Positions 1 through 8,156 of a DNA stretch of 44,923 nt are shown here, one piece after another. The stretch comes from an uncultured Coriobacteriaceae bacterium. GTDB lineage: Bacteria > Actinomycetota > Coriobacteriia > Coriobacteriales > Atopobiaceae. Under the pieces are notes generated by a model. That model was not told the origin of the DNA. It was given only the letters and a program-made list of their open reading frames with translations, and did no database searches. The position numbers and the translations under genes are program-made. The DNA is taken from the NCBI GenBank assembly GCA_902778135.1, contig CACYWP010000028.1, forward strand, positions 1 through 44,923, in the 5' to 3' direction. The stretch's first letter is position 1. Each line of letters opens with the position of its first letter.

Positions 1-231
1 CATTCCCTCGGGCGTGTGCCGCAGCAGGGCAACCGCGTAGCCGTCCTTGGCCTTCTCGTCGATGAGCACGGAGAGCCCGCCGACCGCCTGTGCCACCGAA
101 CGCAGCTCACCCTTCGATATCTCCTTCTGGTTGAGGTCGATGTACTGGAACTTGATGCGGCGCTCCTTGAACCAGCGCTCCGCCTTGCGTGCATCGCTGC
201 TCTTCTTCGTCCCGAATATCTGGATGTTCAC
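1..231 (-). CDS. ArsC/Spx-family (thioredoxin-fold) protein, C-terminus cut by window edge
   Basis: The reverse strand reads VNIQIFGTKKSSDARKAERW and continues through an FQYIDL segment typical of the N-terminal half of the arsenate-reductase-like (ArsC/YffB/Spx) thioredoxin-fold family. About 77 codons are visible; the C-terminal third is outside the window. I chose the GTG at 231 because a GGGGG ribosome-binding stretch lies about 8 nt upstream and because it overlaps the stop of the upstream nitroreductase gene (GTGA), implying translational coupling. Family members usually carry a redox cysteine just after the first beta strand; here the aligned stretch GTKKSSD has serine (AGC, residue 11), so classical arsenate reduction is doubtful. 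The assignment to the fold is good; substrate and function are unknown. Confidence 0.75.
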   Translation of the reverse strand, partial: MNIQIFGTKKSSDARKAERWFKERRIKFQYIDLNQKEISKGELRSVAQAVGGLSVLIDEKAKDGYAVALLRHTPEGM

Positions 232-797
232 GATCGAACCCCCTGTTCCTGGTCTTCGGTGCCGGGCTTGCCGAATGCGTTGAACCAAGCGCGCTGAGCA
301 GGCGGCAGCTTCTTGGCGACGCCCCGCACCTCGCGGTCGGGACGTCCTACGGGCAGGTAGCACACAAGGTCATGGCCTTCGGGCACCCCCAGTATCGCGG
401 ACATCTTGTCGCAGATGCGGTCGTCATCGGTGATGTGGCCCTCGTACCAGCAGCTGGCGTATCCCAGGGCCGTGATGGCCAACAGCATGTTCTCGATGGC
501 GGCGGAGTAGTCCTGCACCGCGAAGCACTTGTCGCGGTAGGCGGGCTCGCGGCGGGTGATGACGCAGATGGCCGCCGGGGCGTTCTCGCGCTTGAGCGGC
601 GGGTCGATGGTCGCGCGCAACCGGGCCAGGACCTGCGCATCGTCCACGGCCACGAGACTGGTGGTCTGCTTGTTGCAGCCCGAGGGGGCTGCCAGCCCCG
701 CCTCCATGATGCGCGTGAGGTCCGCGCGTGGCACGGGGTCCGGCAGGTAGGGGCCGCGGTAGCTGTGCCGTGCCGCGATGGCGTCGAAGGTGTCCAT
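228..797 (-). CDS. Nitroreductase family FMN-dependent oxidoreductase
   Basis: A 189-residue protein starting MDTFDAIAARHSYRGPY, the usual N-terminus of small nitroreductases, whose HSxR segment contacts FMN phosphate. It continues with AAPSGCNKQ, a mid-protein AIENMLLAITALGYASCW block (the A-x-x-N-M-x-L-A-A-x-x-x-G motif) and a C-terminal GRPDREVRGVAKK segment. Length matches single-domain family members that reduce nitro or quinone substrates with NAD(P)H. The ATG at 797 has a strong GAGGGGAGG site, so the much longer upstream open frame is not used. Its stop overlaps the start of the ArsC-like gene, so the two are probably co-transcribed, and it diverges from the C39-like gene at 855. Family is certain; substrate is not. 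Confidence 0.9.
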   Translation of the reverse strand: MDTFDAIAARHSYRGPYLPDPVPRADLTRIMEAGLAAPSGCNKQTTSLVAVDDAQVLARLRATIDPPLKRENAPAAICVITRREPAYRDKCFAVQDYSAAIENMLLAITALGYASCWYEGHITDDDRICDKMSAILGVPEGHDLVCYLPVGRPDREVRGVAKKLPPAQRAWFNAFGKPGTEDQEQGVRS

Positions 798-854
798 GGG
801 CCTCCCCTCGTGTGGTACCGTAACGAGGTTCATATTACCTGCGAAAGGTGCCCC

Positions 855-1454
855 ATGAAGACGCCGCTGCGCTATCAGGTCACGCACTACGACTGCGGGA
901 CGGCCTCGTTCGTCAATGCGCTCATGTACCTCTTCGAGCGCGACGAGATTCCCTTCGAGGTGGTGGAGTACGTCACTTCCGTCACCGGCGATCGCAACCT
1001 CGGTCTTGGTGGCGGGAGGAAGGGCACGTCGGGCAAGGCGTTTGCCTTCTTGGCCGCCTGGTGCAACGACTACGTGGCGTCGAGCGGCATGCCGATTCGC
1101 TGCAAGGCCCTGCTGGGATCCGAGGAGGTCTCGATGCGTGAGGGGTCGCCGCTGGTGGAGGGGTTGCGCCGCGGTGCGGTGGCGGTGTGCGGCTGCTGCC
1201 TCGGGGCTGATCACTACGTGCTCATCACCGGCATCGACGACGAGCACGTCTACCTCTTCGACCCGTACTACGACACGTGGCCGCTGCACGAGCTGTCGGT
1301 TCCGGTGGTGGGCGTGCGGATGGACTGGGACCATCCCCATGCCTACAACCGCATCGTCGAGCGCTGGGTGCTCGAGGAGCCCGCGGGCACGCCCTACTCC
1401 CTCGAGGCCAAGGTGGGGCGCGACGCGACGCTCATGTGGCGCACGGACCAGTAG
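855..1454 (+). CDS. Peptidase C39-like (papain-fold) protein, copy 1
   Basis: A 199-residue protein. The layout fits a C39-like or BtrH-type papain-fold domain: Cys14 in YDCGTAS at the start of the first helix, His120 in DHYVLITG, and Asp136 in FDPYYDTW. No transmembrane or ABC domain is attached, so it is not a bacteriocin-exporter peptidase subunit but a free-standing cytoplasmic domain, either protease or acyltransferase. ATG 855 is preceded by GAAAGG; it lies 57 nt from the divergent nitroreductase. A paralogue at 17947-18579 keeps all three residues at nearly the same spacing (14, 120, 140), which supports function. The natural substrate cannot be told from sequence. Confidence 0.8.
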   Translation: MKTPLRYQVTHYDCGTASFVNALMYLFERDEIPFEVVEYVTSVTGDRNLGLGGGRKGTSGKAFAFLAAWCNDYVASSGMPIRCKALLGSEEVSMREGSPLVEGLRRGAVAVCGCCLGADHYVLITGIDDEHVYLFDPYYDTWPLHELSVPVVGVRMDWDHPHAYNRIVERWVLEEPAGTPYSLEAKVGRDATLMWRTDQ

Positions 1455-1585
1455 CTGACACCCTCGCCGCCGCAGCAAGCCATCTCTCTGCGCGGGGCCG
1501 CTAGTTGCCAATTTGGCATAGCGTGCGTTGGGCCGTGCCTGCGCCTATGAACCACAATTGACATACGTTTCTGTCGAGCTGTCGG

Positions 1586-2069
1586 GTGCCGTATGGGGTG
1601 GACGTGAGAGTGAGCCTTGAGCATAGGTTTCCCCCGTACCTCGGATCGGACTCTTATGTCCACCTGTGCTTCTCTGATGACGATGCCGATGCGGTGCGTC
1701 CGCTGCTCTGGCGCGCCTGCATGGGCAGGGCGTGCGCCTGTGGTATGCGATGGGCGAGTCGGCGTGTGCCGACGAGCTGTCGAGGTGCGTGCCGCTTCCT
1801 CGCTGGGCAAGCCCGTCATCTGCCTGCGCCTGCTCGAGTTGCCTGGCGTGGGCGTCACCAACACCCAGGGCATACGGAACCTCGGCGAGCTCGAGGAGGT
1901 CATGCTCTCGTGGAACGATGGGCTCAGGGACCTGACCCCACCGCTGGAACTTCCCAACTTGCGTCACGTGAAGGTATCCGACAACATGGAGGAGGCACTG
2001 CGGAGCATCGACGGGGCGGACGTTGGCTTCGAGCTCGAGATAGAGGAATCGCACGACGAAAACGACTGA
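1586..2069 (+). pseudogene. Frameshifted TIR-like domain gene (remnant)
   Basis: Three consecutive reading frames each carry part of one protein. The frame from about 1586 gives a TIR-like opening (DSYVHLCFSDDDADAVRPLL). From about 1717 the next frame gives LHGQGVRLWYAMGESACADE, resembling the G-x-x-v-W-y segment of TIR domains. From about 1791 the third frame gives SSLGKPVICLRLLELPG through ESHDEND and the TGA at 2067-2069. Both shifts go the same way, each equivalent to losing 1 nt (or 3n+1). The central TIR region (usual CRRE part) also seems absent, so the second lesion may be a larger deletion. The HD-RyR gene starts 40 nt downstream. TIR identity rests on pattern recognition only; sequencing error is possible but would need two events. 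Confidence 0.5.
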
Positions 2070-2109
2070 TGGTGCGGGACGTCAGCCCCGCACGGGGAAG
2101 GAGACAGGG

Positions 2110-3837
2110 ATGAGCAACTTGGCACCGTTCGTCGAGCGGTTCTTCGACGGGCTGGAGATGTACGAGGACGTGGCGCGCGGCCACAACTACAAGGCCTACG
2201 TGCGCGGCGCGGTCGCGGCGTTCCTCGCCGACGAGACGCCCGAGACCGCATTTGACGTGTACCAGGCGTTCTTTGACGTGTACCGCATCACGCTGCAGGG
2301 GGACGGGAACCCGTTCATCGACCTGGTGGACATGCTGCGCGCCTACGAGGAGACGGCGGCCACCCTCATCGACAAGCAGCGCGACCACTTCGTCCACGCG
2401 GTCAACGTCTTCTGCACGGGCTTGTCCATATGGGTGTCAAACCCGCACATGAGGGATGCGTTCGGGAAGACCATCCCCGAGCCGGACTTTACCGGTGCCT
2501 ATCCTACCTCGAGCGAGGAGTTCTTCTATCGCTGGGGCATCGCGTCGCTGTTCCATGACGTGGGCTATCCGGTGGAGATCGTGGGCAACCAGATCAACCG
2601 GTTCGTCCGCATGGTCGCCGACGCGGACGGCGTCGACGTGCGCGTGAGGGCGCAGATACGCTACGAGAACTTCGGCGAGCTCAACCACATCCGCGAGGTG
2701 GTGCCCAAGCGCAGCTTCACCAAGGCCTACTACGACGCCTACGAGAGCTGCAGCTACATCGACCTGCTGACCCCACTGGACCTGCTGGCCCACCGCATCC
2801 ACCTCTGCTTCGGGACCGACCTGGAGCAGACCAAGGCGGCGCTGGACGGCTTCGTGGAGCAGATGGCGGCCTCGGGCTTCATCGACCACGGCTACTACAG
2901 CGCGCTGATCGTGCTCAAGTGGTACGGCTATGCCATCCAGGAGGCCGGGTACCGGCCGGACTACTTCTTCTGGTCGATCCTCGACTCCGCCTGCGCCATC
3001 TTCCTGCACAACTGGTACCGCAACGGCCTCACGCACGAGCCCTTCAACCTGGGGCCGATGCACGCCAGCGACAATCCCATCGCCTGGATGCTCATCCTGT
3101 GCGACGAGCTGCAGGAATGGAACCGCGAGGCGCGCGGCATCGTCACGCGCACGTTCACGCTGGCCGAGGAGGTCAACCTCTCCCTGACCGACGACTACCT
3201 CTCCGCGACCTACGTCACGGGGTCAGGCTTGCTGCCTGAGGGCTTCTGCGCCGAGAAGGTCGAGCTGCTGCGCTCGCTGCTGGCGATCGACGAGGTGTTT
3301 CCCGCGGGCTTCGACATCGACAACGAGTCCAGGGGGCGCCTCGCGTCCCTGCGCCAGCGCCTGGCCGAGGCGAGCACCCGTCCGCTGCTGCGCGACATCG
3401 AGATGATGGCCATCGCCGTGCATGCCCGCTACAACGAGCACCAGCTGGAGGCCAACCCCGGGGAGCCGCTGCTGTACCCCAACTTCTCCGACCTGCCCGA
3501 CGACCTCAAGTACTCCAACATGCGCCAGGCGCAGGGCATCTTCGACCGACTGCTCCGCGTTGGCTACACCCTGGGTCCCATCGGTAGGAAGGATGCGCTC
3601 ACGGAGCTGCCCGAAGAGCTGGTGGAGGTGCTTGCCCGCATCGAGCACGAGGACTGGGTGGCCGAGCGCAAGTCGAGTGGCTGGCGGCTGGGCTCACGCG
3701 ACGCGGAGAAGCGGACCACACCCTACCTGGTGGCCTATGACGAGCTGCCCGAGGATGTGAAGGAGCTCGACCGCGACGCCGTGCGCAACATCCCGGCTCT
3801 GGCGGAGCGCATCGGCATGGTCGTCTGCCCACGATGA
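2110..3837 (+). CDS. HD-domain protein with C-terminal RyR domain
   Basis: A 575-residue soluble protein. The N-terminal and central part (about 90-330) resembles an HD phosphohydrolase: histidines in RDHFVHAVNVF, the H149-D150 pair in SLFHDVGYPVEI, then DHGYYSALIVLKWY and a late CAIFLHNWYRNG histidine. The last 65 residues (from about 508) match the RyR domain: IEHEDWVAERKSSGW, LGSRDAEKRTTPYL, VAYDELPEDVKELDRDAV, ending LAERIGMVVC. RyR domains occur in eukaryotic ryanodine receptors and in scattered bacterial proteins, where comparative genomics has linked them to nucleotide-derived signalling and conflict systems. ATG 2110 follows a GGAAGGAG site. The preceding TIR-like remnant suggests a former two-gene cassette. 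Domain calls are good; activity (nucleotide or nucleic-acid hydrolysis gated by RyR ligand binding) is inference. Confidence 0.8.
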   Translation: MSNLAPFVERFFDGLEMYEDVARGHNYKAYVRGAVAAFLADETPETAFDVYQAFFDVYRITLQGDGNPFIDLVDMLRAYEETAATLIDKQRDHFVHAVNVFCTGLSIWVSNPHMRDAFGKTIPEPDFTGAYPTSSEEFFYRWGIASLFHDVGYPVEIVGNQINRFVRMVADADGVDVRVRAQIRYENFGELNHIREVVPKRSFTKAYYDAYESCSYIDLLTPLDLLAHRIHLCFGTDLEQTKAALDGFVEQMAASGFIDHGYYSALIVLKWYGYAIQEAGYRPDYFFWSILDSACAIFLHNWYRNGLTHEPFNLGPMHASDNPIAWMLILCDELQEWNREARGIVTRTFTLAEEVNLSLTDDYLSATYVTGSGLLPEGFCAEKVELLRSLLAIDEVFPAGFDIDNESRGRLASLRQRLAEASTRPLLRDIEMMAIAVHARYNEHQLEANPGEPLLYPNFSDLPDDLKYSNMRQAQGIFDRLLRVGYTLGPIGRKDALTELPEELVEVLARIEHEDWVAERKSSGWRLGSRDAEKRTTPYLVAYDELPEDVKELDRDAVRNIPALAERIGMVVCPR

Positions 3838-3843
3838 GATGAC

Positions 3844-3871
3844 GTGCCGGGGCATCCGACTGCCCCGGCAC
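3844..3871. terminator. Bidirectional hairpin terminator
   Basis: A perfect 11-bp stem GTGCCGGGGCA / TGCCCCGGCAC with a 6-nt loop lies between the convergent HD-RyR gene and the ABC-GNAT gene. There is no clear U-tract on either side, so it may act as a terminator for both strands or simply as an RNA-stabilising hairpin. Confidence 0.65.
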
Positions 3872-3886
3872 GCCGAGGGCTAGGCG

Positions 3887-6241
3887 CTATATCTGACGGG
3901 CCAGGGTGACCATGGTGCGGCGTCCCTCGCCGCTGCGCTCTCCGGTCGGGGAGAAGCCCTGCGCCTGCCAGAAGGCGATGCCCTCGCCGTCGCGCTCTGG
4001 CAGCTGGAGCGAGATGCTCCGGTAGCCCTGCGCCTCGAGGGTGGCGCGCAGGTCGGCCACCAGCTGCGATCCGATGCCCTGGCGCTGCATGTCCGCGGCA
4101 ACCATGAACCATCCCACGAAGGCGTCGGTCTCGCTCGGCCACCCGCAGACGAGGTCCATGACCGCGACCAGGTAGCCGTCCTCGTCGTAGAAGCCGACGA
4201 AGTGCTTTCCCTGCGGCTGGGCTCCCTCGGGAAGGGTGGTGATGAGCGCGGTGAGGCTCGCCTTGCTCGGGCGTTCTCCCAGGTAGCGGTAGTAGACGCG
4301 GTTCGAGCGCGCCAGCGCGAACACCTCGGGGATCTGCTCGCTGGCGATCGGGCGCACCTCGAACATGGACGACAGCGTCTGGACGTCGAATCTCTCACGT
4401 CCCTCCACCTGTTCGTTCTCGATGACCTGGCGGAACTGCGTCTCGTACAGCTCGCGGTAGACGCCGCCCGCGGCCAGCAGCTCGGCATGGGTGCCCTGCT
4501 CGGCGATGACGCCACCCTTCACCACCAGGATCTGGTCGGCCTTGAGGATGGTGGACAGGCGATGGGCGATGACGATGCTCGTGCGGCCGACCATCAGCTG
4601 CTCGAGCGCCTCCTGGATGGCGTTCTCGCTGATGGAGTCCAGGGCGCTGGTCGCCTCGTCCAGGATGAGGATCTTGGGGTCCTTCAGCACGACGCGAGCC
4701 AGCGACAGGCGCTGCTTCTCGCCTCCGGAGAGCTTCAGGCCGCGGTTGCCCACCTCGGTGCCGTAACCGTCGGGCTGGGCGGCGATGAACTCGTGGATGT
4801 TGGCGATGCGGCAGGCGGTCTCGATCTCCTCCATGGTCGCCTCGGGCTTGGCATAGCGCAGGTTGTCCAGGATCGTCCCGTTGAACAGGTAGGCCTCCTG
4901 GGTCACGACGCCCACGCATTCGCGCAGGTAGGTCAGGTCGAAGTCGCGCACGTCCACGCCGGCGACGCTGACCGAGCCGCGCCGCACGTCATGGAGGCGG
5001 GGGATGAGGTTGACGACGGTCGACTTGCCCGAGCCGCTGGGGCCCACGATGGCGTACATCTTGCCGCCGGGCACGGTGAAGCTGACGTCGGTCAGCACCA
5101 GGTCGTCGGTGTCGTCGTAGCCGAAGGCCACGTGGTCGTAGACGATCTCGGCCATCTCGCAGTCGGGCCTTGCCCCGTTGTCGGGACTCACGATCGTGCT
5201 CTTGCGGTCCAGGTAGTCGAAGATGCGGCTGAACATGGCCAGCGACCGCGTGAAGGAGACCTGCAGGTTCAGCAGGCTCTCCACCGGGCGATACAGGCGG
5301 TTGACCAGCGTGACGGTGGCGGTGATGGTGCCCACCGACAGCGTCGGGTCCAGGCCGCGGATGATGAGGAACCCGCCCGCGAAGTAGATGAGCAGCGGCC
5401 CCAGCTGGGTGAACATGCCCATGACCACGCGGAACCACGAGCCCGAGCGCTGCTCCCTCAGCGACAGGGCCGTGACCTCCTCGTTGACCCCGACGAAGCG
5501 CTGGTACTCGCGCTCCTCCGAGGTGAACATCTTCATCAGCAGCGACCCCGATACCGAGAGCGTCTCGTTGATGAGCTGGTTCATCTCGTCATTCTTTGCC
5601 TGGGACTCCTGTACCAGCCTCAGGCGCACCCTGCCGGCGCTGCGCGTGGGCAGGATGAGCAGCGGCAGCACGAGCAGGCCCACGACGGCCAGCTTGGGGC
5701 TCATGGAGAACAGGGCCACGAGCGTCGTGACGACGGTGGCGATGTTGCTGACGATCTGCGTGAGGGTGCCCGAGATGACCGAGCTGACACCGGAGATGTC
5801 GGTGTTCATGCGGGTGACGATGTCACCCTGCTTCTCGGTGGTGAAGAAGGCGTGCGGCATGTGCTGGAGATGCTGGTACATCTCGTTCTTCATGTCGAAG
5901 ATGATGCGCTGGGAGATCCACGAGTTGATGTAGTTCTCCAGCACGCCCACGAGCTGGCTGGCCAGCATCGCGGCCAGCGCCGTCAGCAGCAGCCGCACGA
6001 GCAGGCCCAGGTCGTCGCCCACGAGCGCCTGGTCGACGATGCGTCCGGTGATGATGGAGGGGAGCAGCCCCACGACGCTCGACACCAGGATGGCGACGAA
6101 GACCAGCAGGAACTGCAACCAATAGGGCCGCAGGTAGCCGAGGATGCGGCCCAGCAGCTCGGGTGTCACCTTTGGTGCGTTGGCCTTCTCCTCCTCGGTC
6201 AGGAAGTTGCGTGCGGCGTATCCGCCTCCCGGTCCAGGCAT
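3887..6241 (-). CDS. ABC exporter (TMD-NBD) fused to C-terminal GNAT acetyltransferase
   Basis: A 784-residue protein. Residues about 25-320 form a type I ABC exporter membrane domain with six hydrophobic segments and an EKQGDIVTRMNTD coupling region. Residues about 350-600 are the nucleotide-binding domain: Walker A GPSGSGKS near 400, signature LSGGEKQRLSLAR near 501, Walker B ILILDEATSALD, H-loop IAHRLS. From about residue 626 (MFEVRPIASEQIPEV) to the end it is a GNAT N-acetyltransferase with the acetyl-CoA loop QRQGIGSQLVADL and a terminal GIAFWQAQGF motif. The ORF is continuous, so the fusion is encoded, not a misread. ATG 6241 has AAGGAG 6 nt upstream. As a half-transporter it probably homodimerises. 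Cargo unknown; a drug, peptide or lipid modified by the acetyltransferase is speculation. Confidence 0.9.
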   Translation of the reverse strand: MPGPGGGYAARNFLTEEEKANAPKVTPELLGRILGYLRPYWLQFLLVFVAILVSSVVGLLPSIITGRIVDQALVGDDLGLLVRLLLTALAAMLASQLVGVLENYINSWISQRIIFDMKNEMYQHLQHMPHAFFTTEKQGDIVTRMNTDISGVSSVISGTLTQIVSNIATVVTTLVALFSMSPKLAVVGLLVLPLLILPTRSAGRVRLRLVQESQAKNDEMNQLINETLSVSGSLLMKMFTSEEREYQRFVGVNEEVTALSLREQRSGSWFRVVMGMFTQLGPLLIYFAGGFLIIRGLDPTLSVGTITATVTLVNRLYRPVESLLNLQVSFTRSLAMFSRIFDYLDRKSTIVSPDNGARPDCEMAEIVYDHVAFGYDDTDDLVLTDVSFTVPGGKMYAIVGPSGSGKSTVVNLIPRLHDVRRGSVSVAGVDVRDFDLTYLRECVGVVTQEAYLFNGTILDNLRYAKPEATMEEIETACRIANIHEFIAAQPDGYGTEVGNRGLKLSGGEKQRLSLARVVLKDPKILILDEATSALDSISENAIQEALEQLMVGRTSIVIAHRLSTILKADQILVVKGGVIAEQGTHAELLAAGGVYRELYETQFRQVIENEQVEGRERFDVQTLSSMFEVRPIASEQIPEVFALARSNRVYYRYLGERPSKASLTALITTLPEGAQPQGKHFVGFYDEDGYLVAVMDLVCGWPSETDAFVGWFMVAADMQRQGIGSQLVADLRATLEAQGYRSISLQLPERDGEGIAFWQAQGFSPTGERSGEGRRTMVTLARQI

Positions 6242-6330
6242 GGCTCGCTCCTTGGTCGTGGGTTCTCGCCCCACTTTATCAGCGCATTGCTCGGCAAACG
6301 GCGCACAAATATCGCAAAGGTCTTAAGTTG

Positions 6331-7194
6331 TTACCAGCCAAAGTCGGTGAGACAGCGCTCGACGTCGGACTCGAAGGCGCCGAGCTCGAGGCCTGCCGCG
6401 CGTGCCTTGCCTGCGTCCAATCGGAAGTCGCGGAAGCGGTCCGCATAGCGTTCTGTGTCGGGCAGGATGAGCTGCGAGACCTCGCGCTCAGACGCGCCAA
6501 AGCGCCTTGCCACGAGGCGTGCGGCCTCGTAGGTGGTCAGGTCGTTATCGCTGGCAACGTGGTACAGGCCGCTCGGGAGGTTGCAGATTCGCCCAAACTC
6601 ATCGGCCAGGTGCTGGGCATACGTCATGCAGCGACGCTCGTTGCAGGTGAAGTGCGTGGGCGTGGCCGTGCGCAGAGCCTGCAGCACGTTGCCCACGATG
6701 CCGGGCGAGGGCTTGACGCGGGGGAGGGGTAGGCCAAACATCCACGAGAGGCGTATGGTCACATAGTCCTCCAGATTGTCGCGCATCCAGGCGTCGACGG
6801 CGGCCTTCTGCCGGCCATAGCGGGTGACGCTGCAGGGCTCGTCGTCCTCGCCAAACGGCCCCGGCACGTCCTTACCGTTGAAGACCTGCTCGGTCGAGAT
6901 GAACATCATCCGTTTGCCCGTGCTGGCGCAGGCTCGCGCAATGGCGATGGCGGAGTCGCGGTTGACGAGGTCGGTGCCTGCGGGGTCGCTCTCGCAGGCG
7001 GCTGTGGTGGCGTTGGCTGCCGTGTGAAAGACGAGGTCGCAGTTGAGCTGGGCAAAGAAGTGCTCCACCTCGTCGGGATGGGTGTAGTCCACCTGACCCC
7101 TGCTGACGGGGATGAACGAGAAGCGGTCCTGGTTGTAGAGCCTCACGAGGCTGGCAAGATAGCCCGTGGCTCCGGTGATGGCGATGCGTTGCAT
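6331..7194 (-). CDS. RmlD-like NAD(P)-dependent sugar-nucleotide reductase
   Basis: A 287-residue extended short-chain dehydrogenase. It has an N-terminal Rossmann motif ITGATGYLA, a VFHTAANATTAACESD segment like the NTAA-Y-T-x-V-D-x-A-E segment of dTDP-4-dehydrorhamnose reductases, an ISTEQVFNG strand and the catalytic YxxxK as YGRQK. The C-terminal half has the GLYHVASDNDLTTYEAARL substrate-domain pattern. The start at 7194 lies 1 nt after the manA stop, so expression is coupled to manA. No rmlA/B/C genes are nearby, so dTDP-rhamnose synthesis is not established; an NAD(P)-dependent epimerase or reductase acting on another sugar is equally possible. Family confident, substrate open. Confidence 0.8.
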   Translation of the reverse strand: MQRIAITGATGYLASLVRLYNQDRFSFIPVSRGQVDYTHPDEVEHFFAQLNCDLVFHTAANATTAACESDPAGTDLVNRDSAIAIARACASTGKRMMFISTEQVFNGKDVPGPFGEDDEPCSVTRYGRQKAAVDAWMRDNLEDYVTIRLSWMFGLPLPRVKPSPGIVGNVLQALRTATPTHFTCNERRCMTYAQHLADEFGRICNLPSGLYHVASDNDLTTYEAARLVARRFGASEREVSQLILPDTERYADRFRDFRLDAGKARAAGLELGAFESDVERCLTDFGW

Positions 7195-7195
7195 G

Positions 7196-8146
7196 TCATG
7201 CCTCCTCTGGCGTGCGGATACTGCGCAGGATGCGGCCGGTGCCACATACGGTGTAGCTGCCTGCCGATGCGGGCACGAGGCACGACTCCGTCCGTCCGAG
7301 CTGCACTGCCCCTTCTGGCGTGGTCACCTCGACCGATCCGCTTACGCACGTGAGCACGGCATAGCGACCTGCGCAGGGGTAGCTGCGCCGTTCGTTTGCC
7401 ATGTCGACTACGTAGCTTCTAAAAAAGCCGGCATCGACACCCAGACGCTCGGAGCCTTCGCTTTGTGGGTTGGGTGCCCCAAAGTGCGCGACGAGGGGCC
7501 GCCGCTCGGCTCGCAACACGTCGAAGGCCTTGTCTACGTGCAGTTCGCGGCCGCGGCCCCAGTCGCAGACCCTATAGGTGGTGTTGCCGAGGCTGGACAC
7601 CTCGACGGCAAGGATACCCGCGCCGAGGGCGTGCATCGTTCCTGGCTGTATGAGGACGAAGTCTCCCTCGCGCACGGGAATGTGCCGCCCGTAGAGGTCG
7701 CCTACGGTGTCGTCGGCTGAGGCGCGACGCAAGATGCCGACGTCGCTGGTGGTGCAGCCGCCGATGATCGCGGCGTCTGGCTCGGCACTCACGATGTACC
7801 ACGCCTCCACCTTGCCGTGGTCCCCCTCAGTGGCCTGGGCGTACGCCTCGTCGGGGTGTACCTGCACCGACAACGTCTGAGCGGCATCCATGAAGGTCAC
7901 CTGCAGCGGAGCGTCGTCGGGCACGTCGCCCAGGATTTCGTCGCGGTACGCGGCAATAGCTTCGGCCAGCGTGCGGCCCGCGCAGGGGCCGTTGCGCACG
8001 ACGCCCATGGTGGTGGGGTGCGCCGAGACGTCAAAGGCCTCGCCATGGCGGTCGTCATCGCTCCAGGGGATGCCGCGTGCTTCAGCGATGCGCGGGCCGC
8101 CCCAGATGGGGGAGAGGTAGAAGGACTGCAGCAGCAGGGGCTCCAT
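7196..8146 (-). CDS. manA: Class I mannose-6-phosphate isomerase
   Basis: A 316-residue cupin-type phosphomannose isomerase that interconverts mannose-6-P and fructose-6-P. It shows an opening YLSPIWGGPRIAEARGI, zinc-ligand motif QVHPDEAYA, KVEAWYI, and the active-site motif QPGTMHALGAGILAVEV followed by TYRVCDWGR. Length matches the short bacterial ManA form. ATG 8146 follows an AGGGGG site 10 nt after the deoC stop. It sits between deoC and the RmlD-like gene, on the strand opposite the mannose-family PTS operon whose sugar phosphate product it could handle. Zinc dependence is from the family. Confidence 0.88.
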   Translation of the reverse strand: MEPLLLQSFYLSPIWGGPRIAEARGIPWSDDDRHGEAFDVSAHPTTMGVVRNGPCAGRTLAEAIAAYRDEILGDVPDDAPLQVTFMDAAQTLSVQVHPDEAYAQATEGDHGKVEAWYIVSAEPDAAIIGGCTTSDVGILRRASADDTVGDLYGRHIPVREGDFVLIQPGTMHALGAGILAVEVSSLGNTTYRVCDWGRGRELHVDKAFDVLRAERRPLVAHFGAPNPQSEGSERLGVDAGFFRSYVVDMANERRSYPCAGRYAVLTCVSGSVEVTTPEGAVQLGRTESCLVPASAGSYTVCGTGRILRSIRTPEEA

Positions 8147-8156
8147 GGCCTGCCCC

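Noticed and set aside
1586..2069. Programmed ribosomal frameshifting to make a full TIR protein
   Set aside because: Two shifts would be needed, no slippery heptamer is visible at either junction, and the central TIR portion seems absent; decay is simpler.
4202..6448. Long plus-strand frame of 748 codons opposite the ABC-GNAT gene
   Set aside because: Composition is typical of a high-GC shadow frame; the minus strand has all ABC and GNAT motifs.
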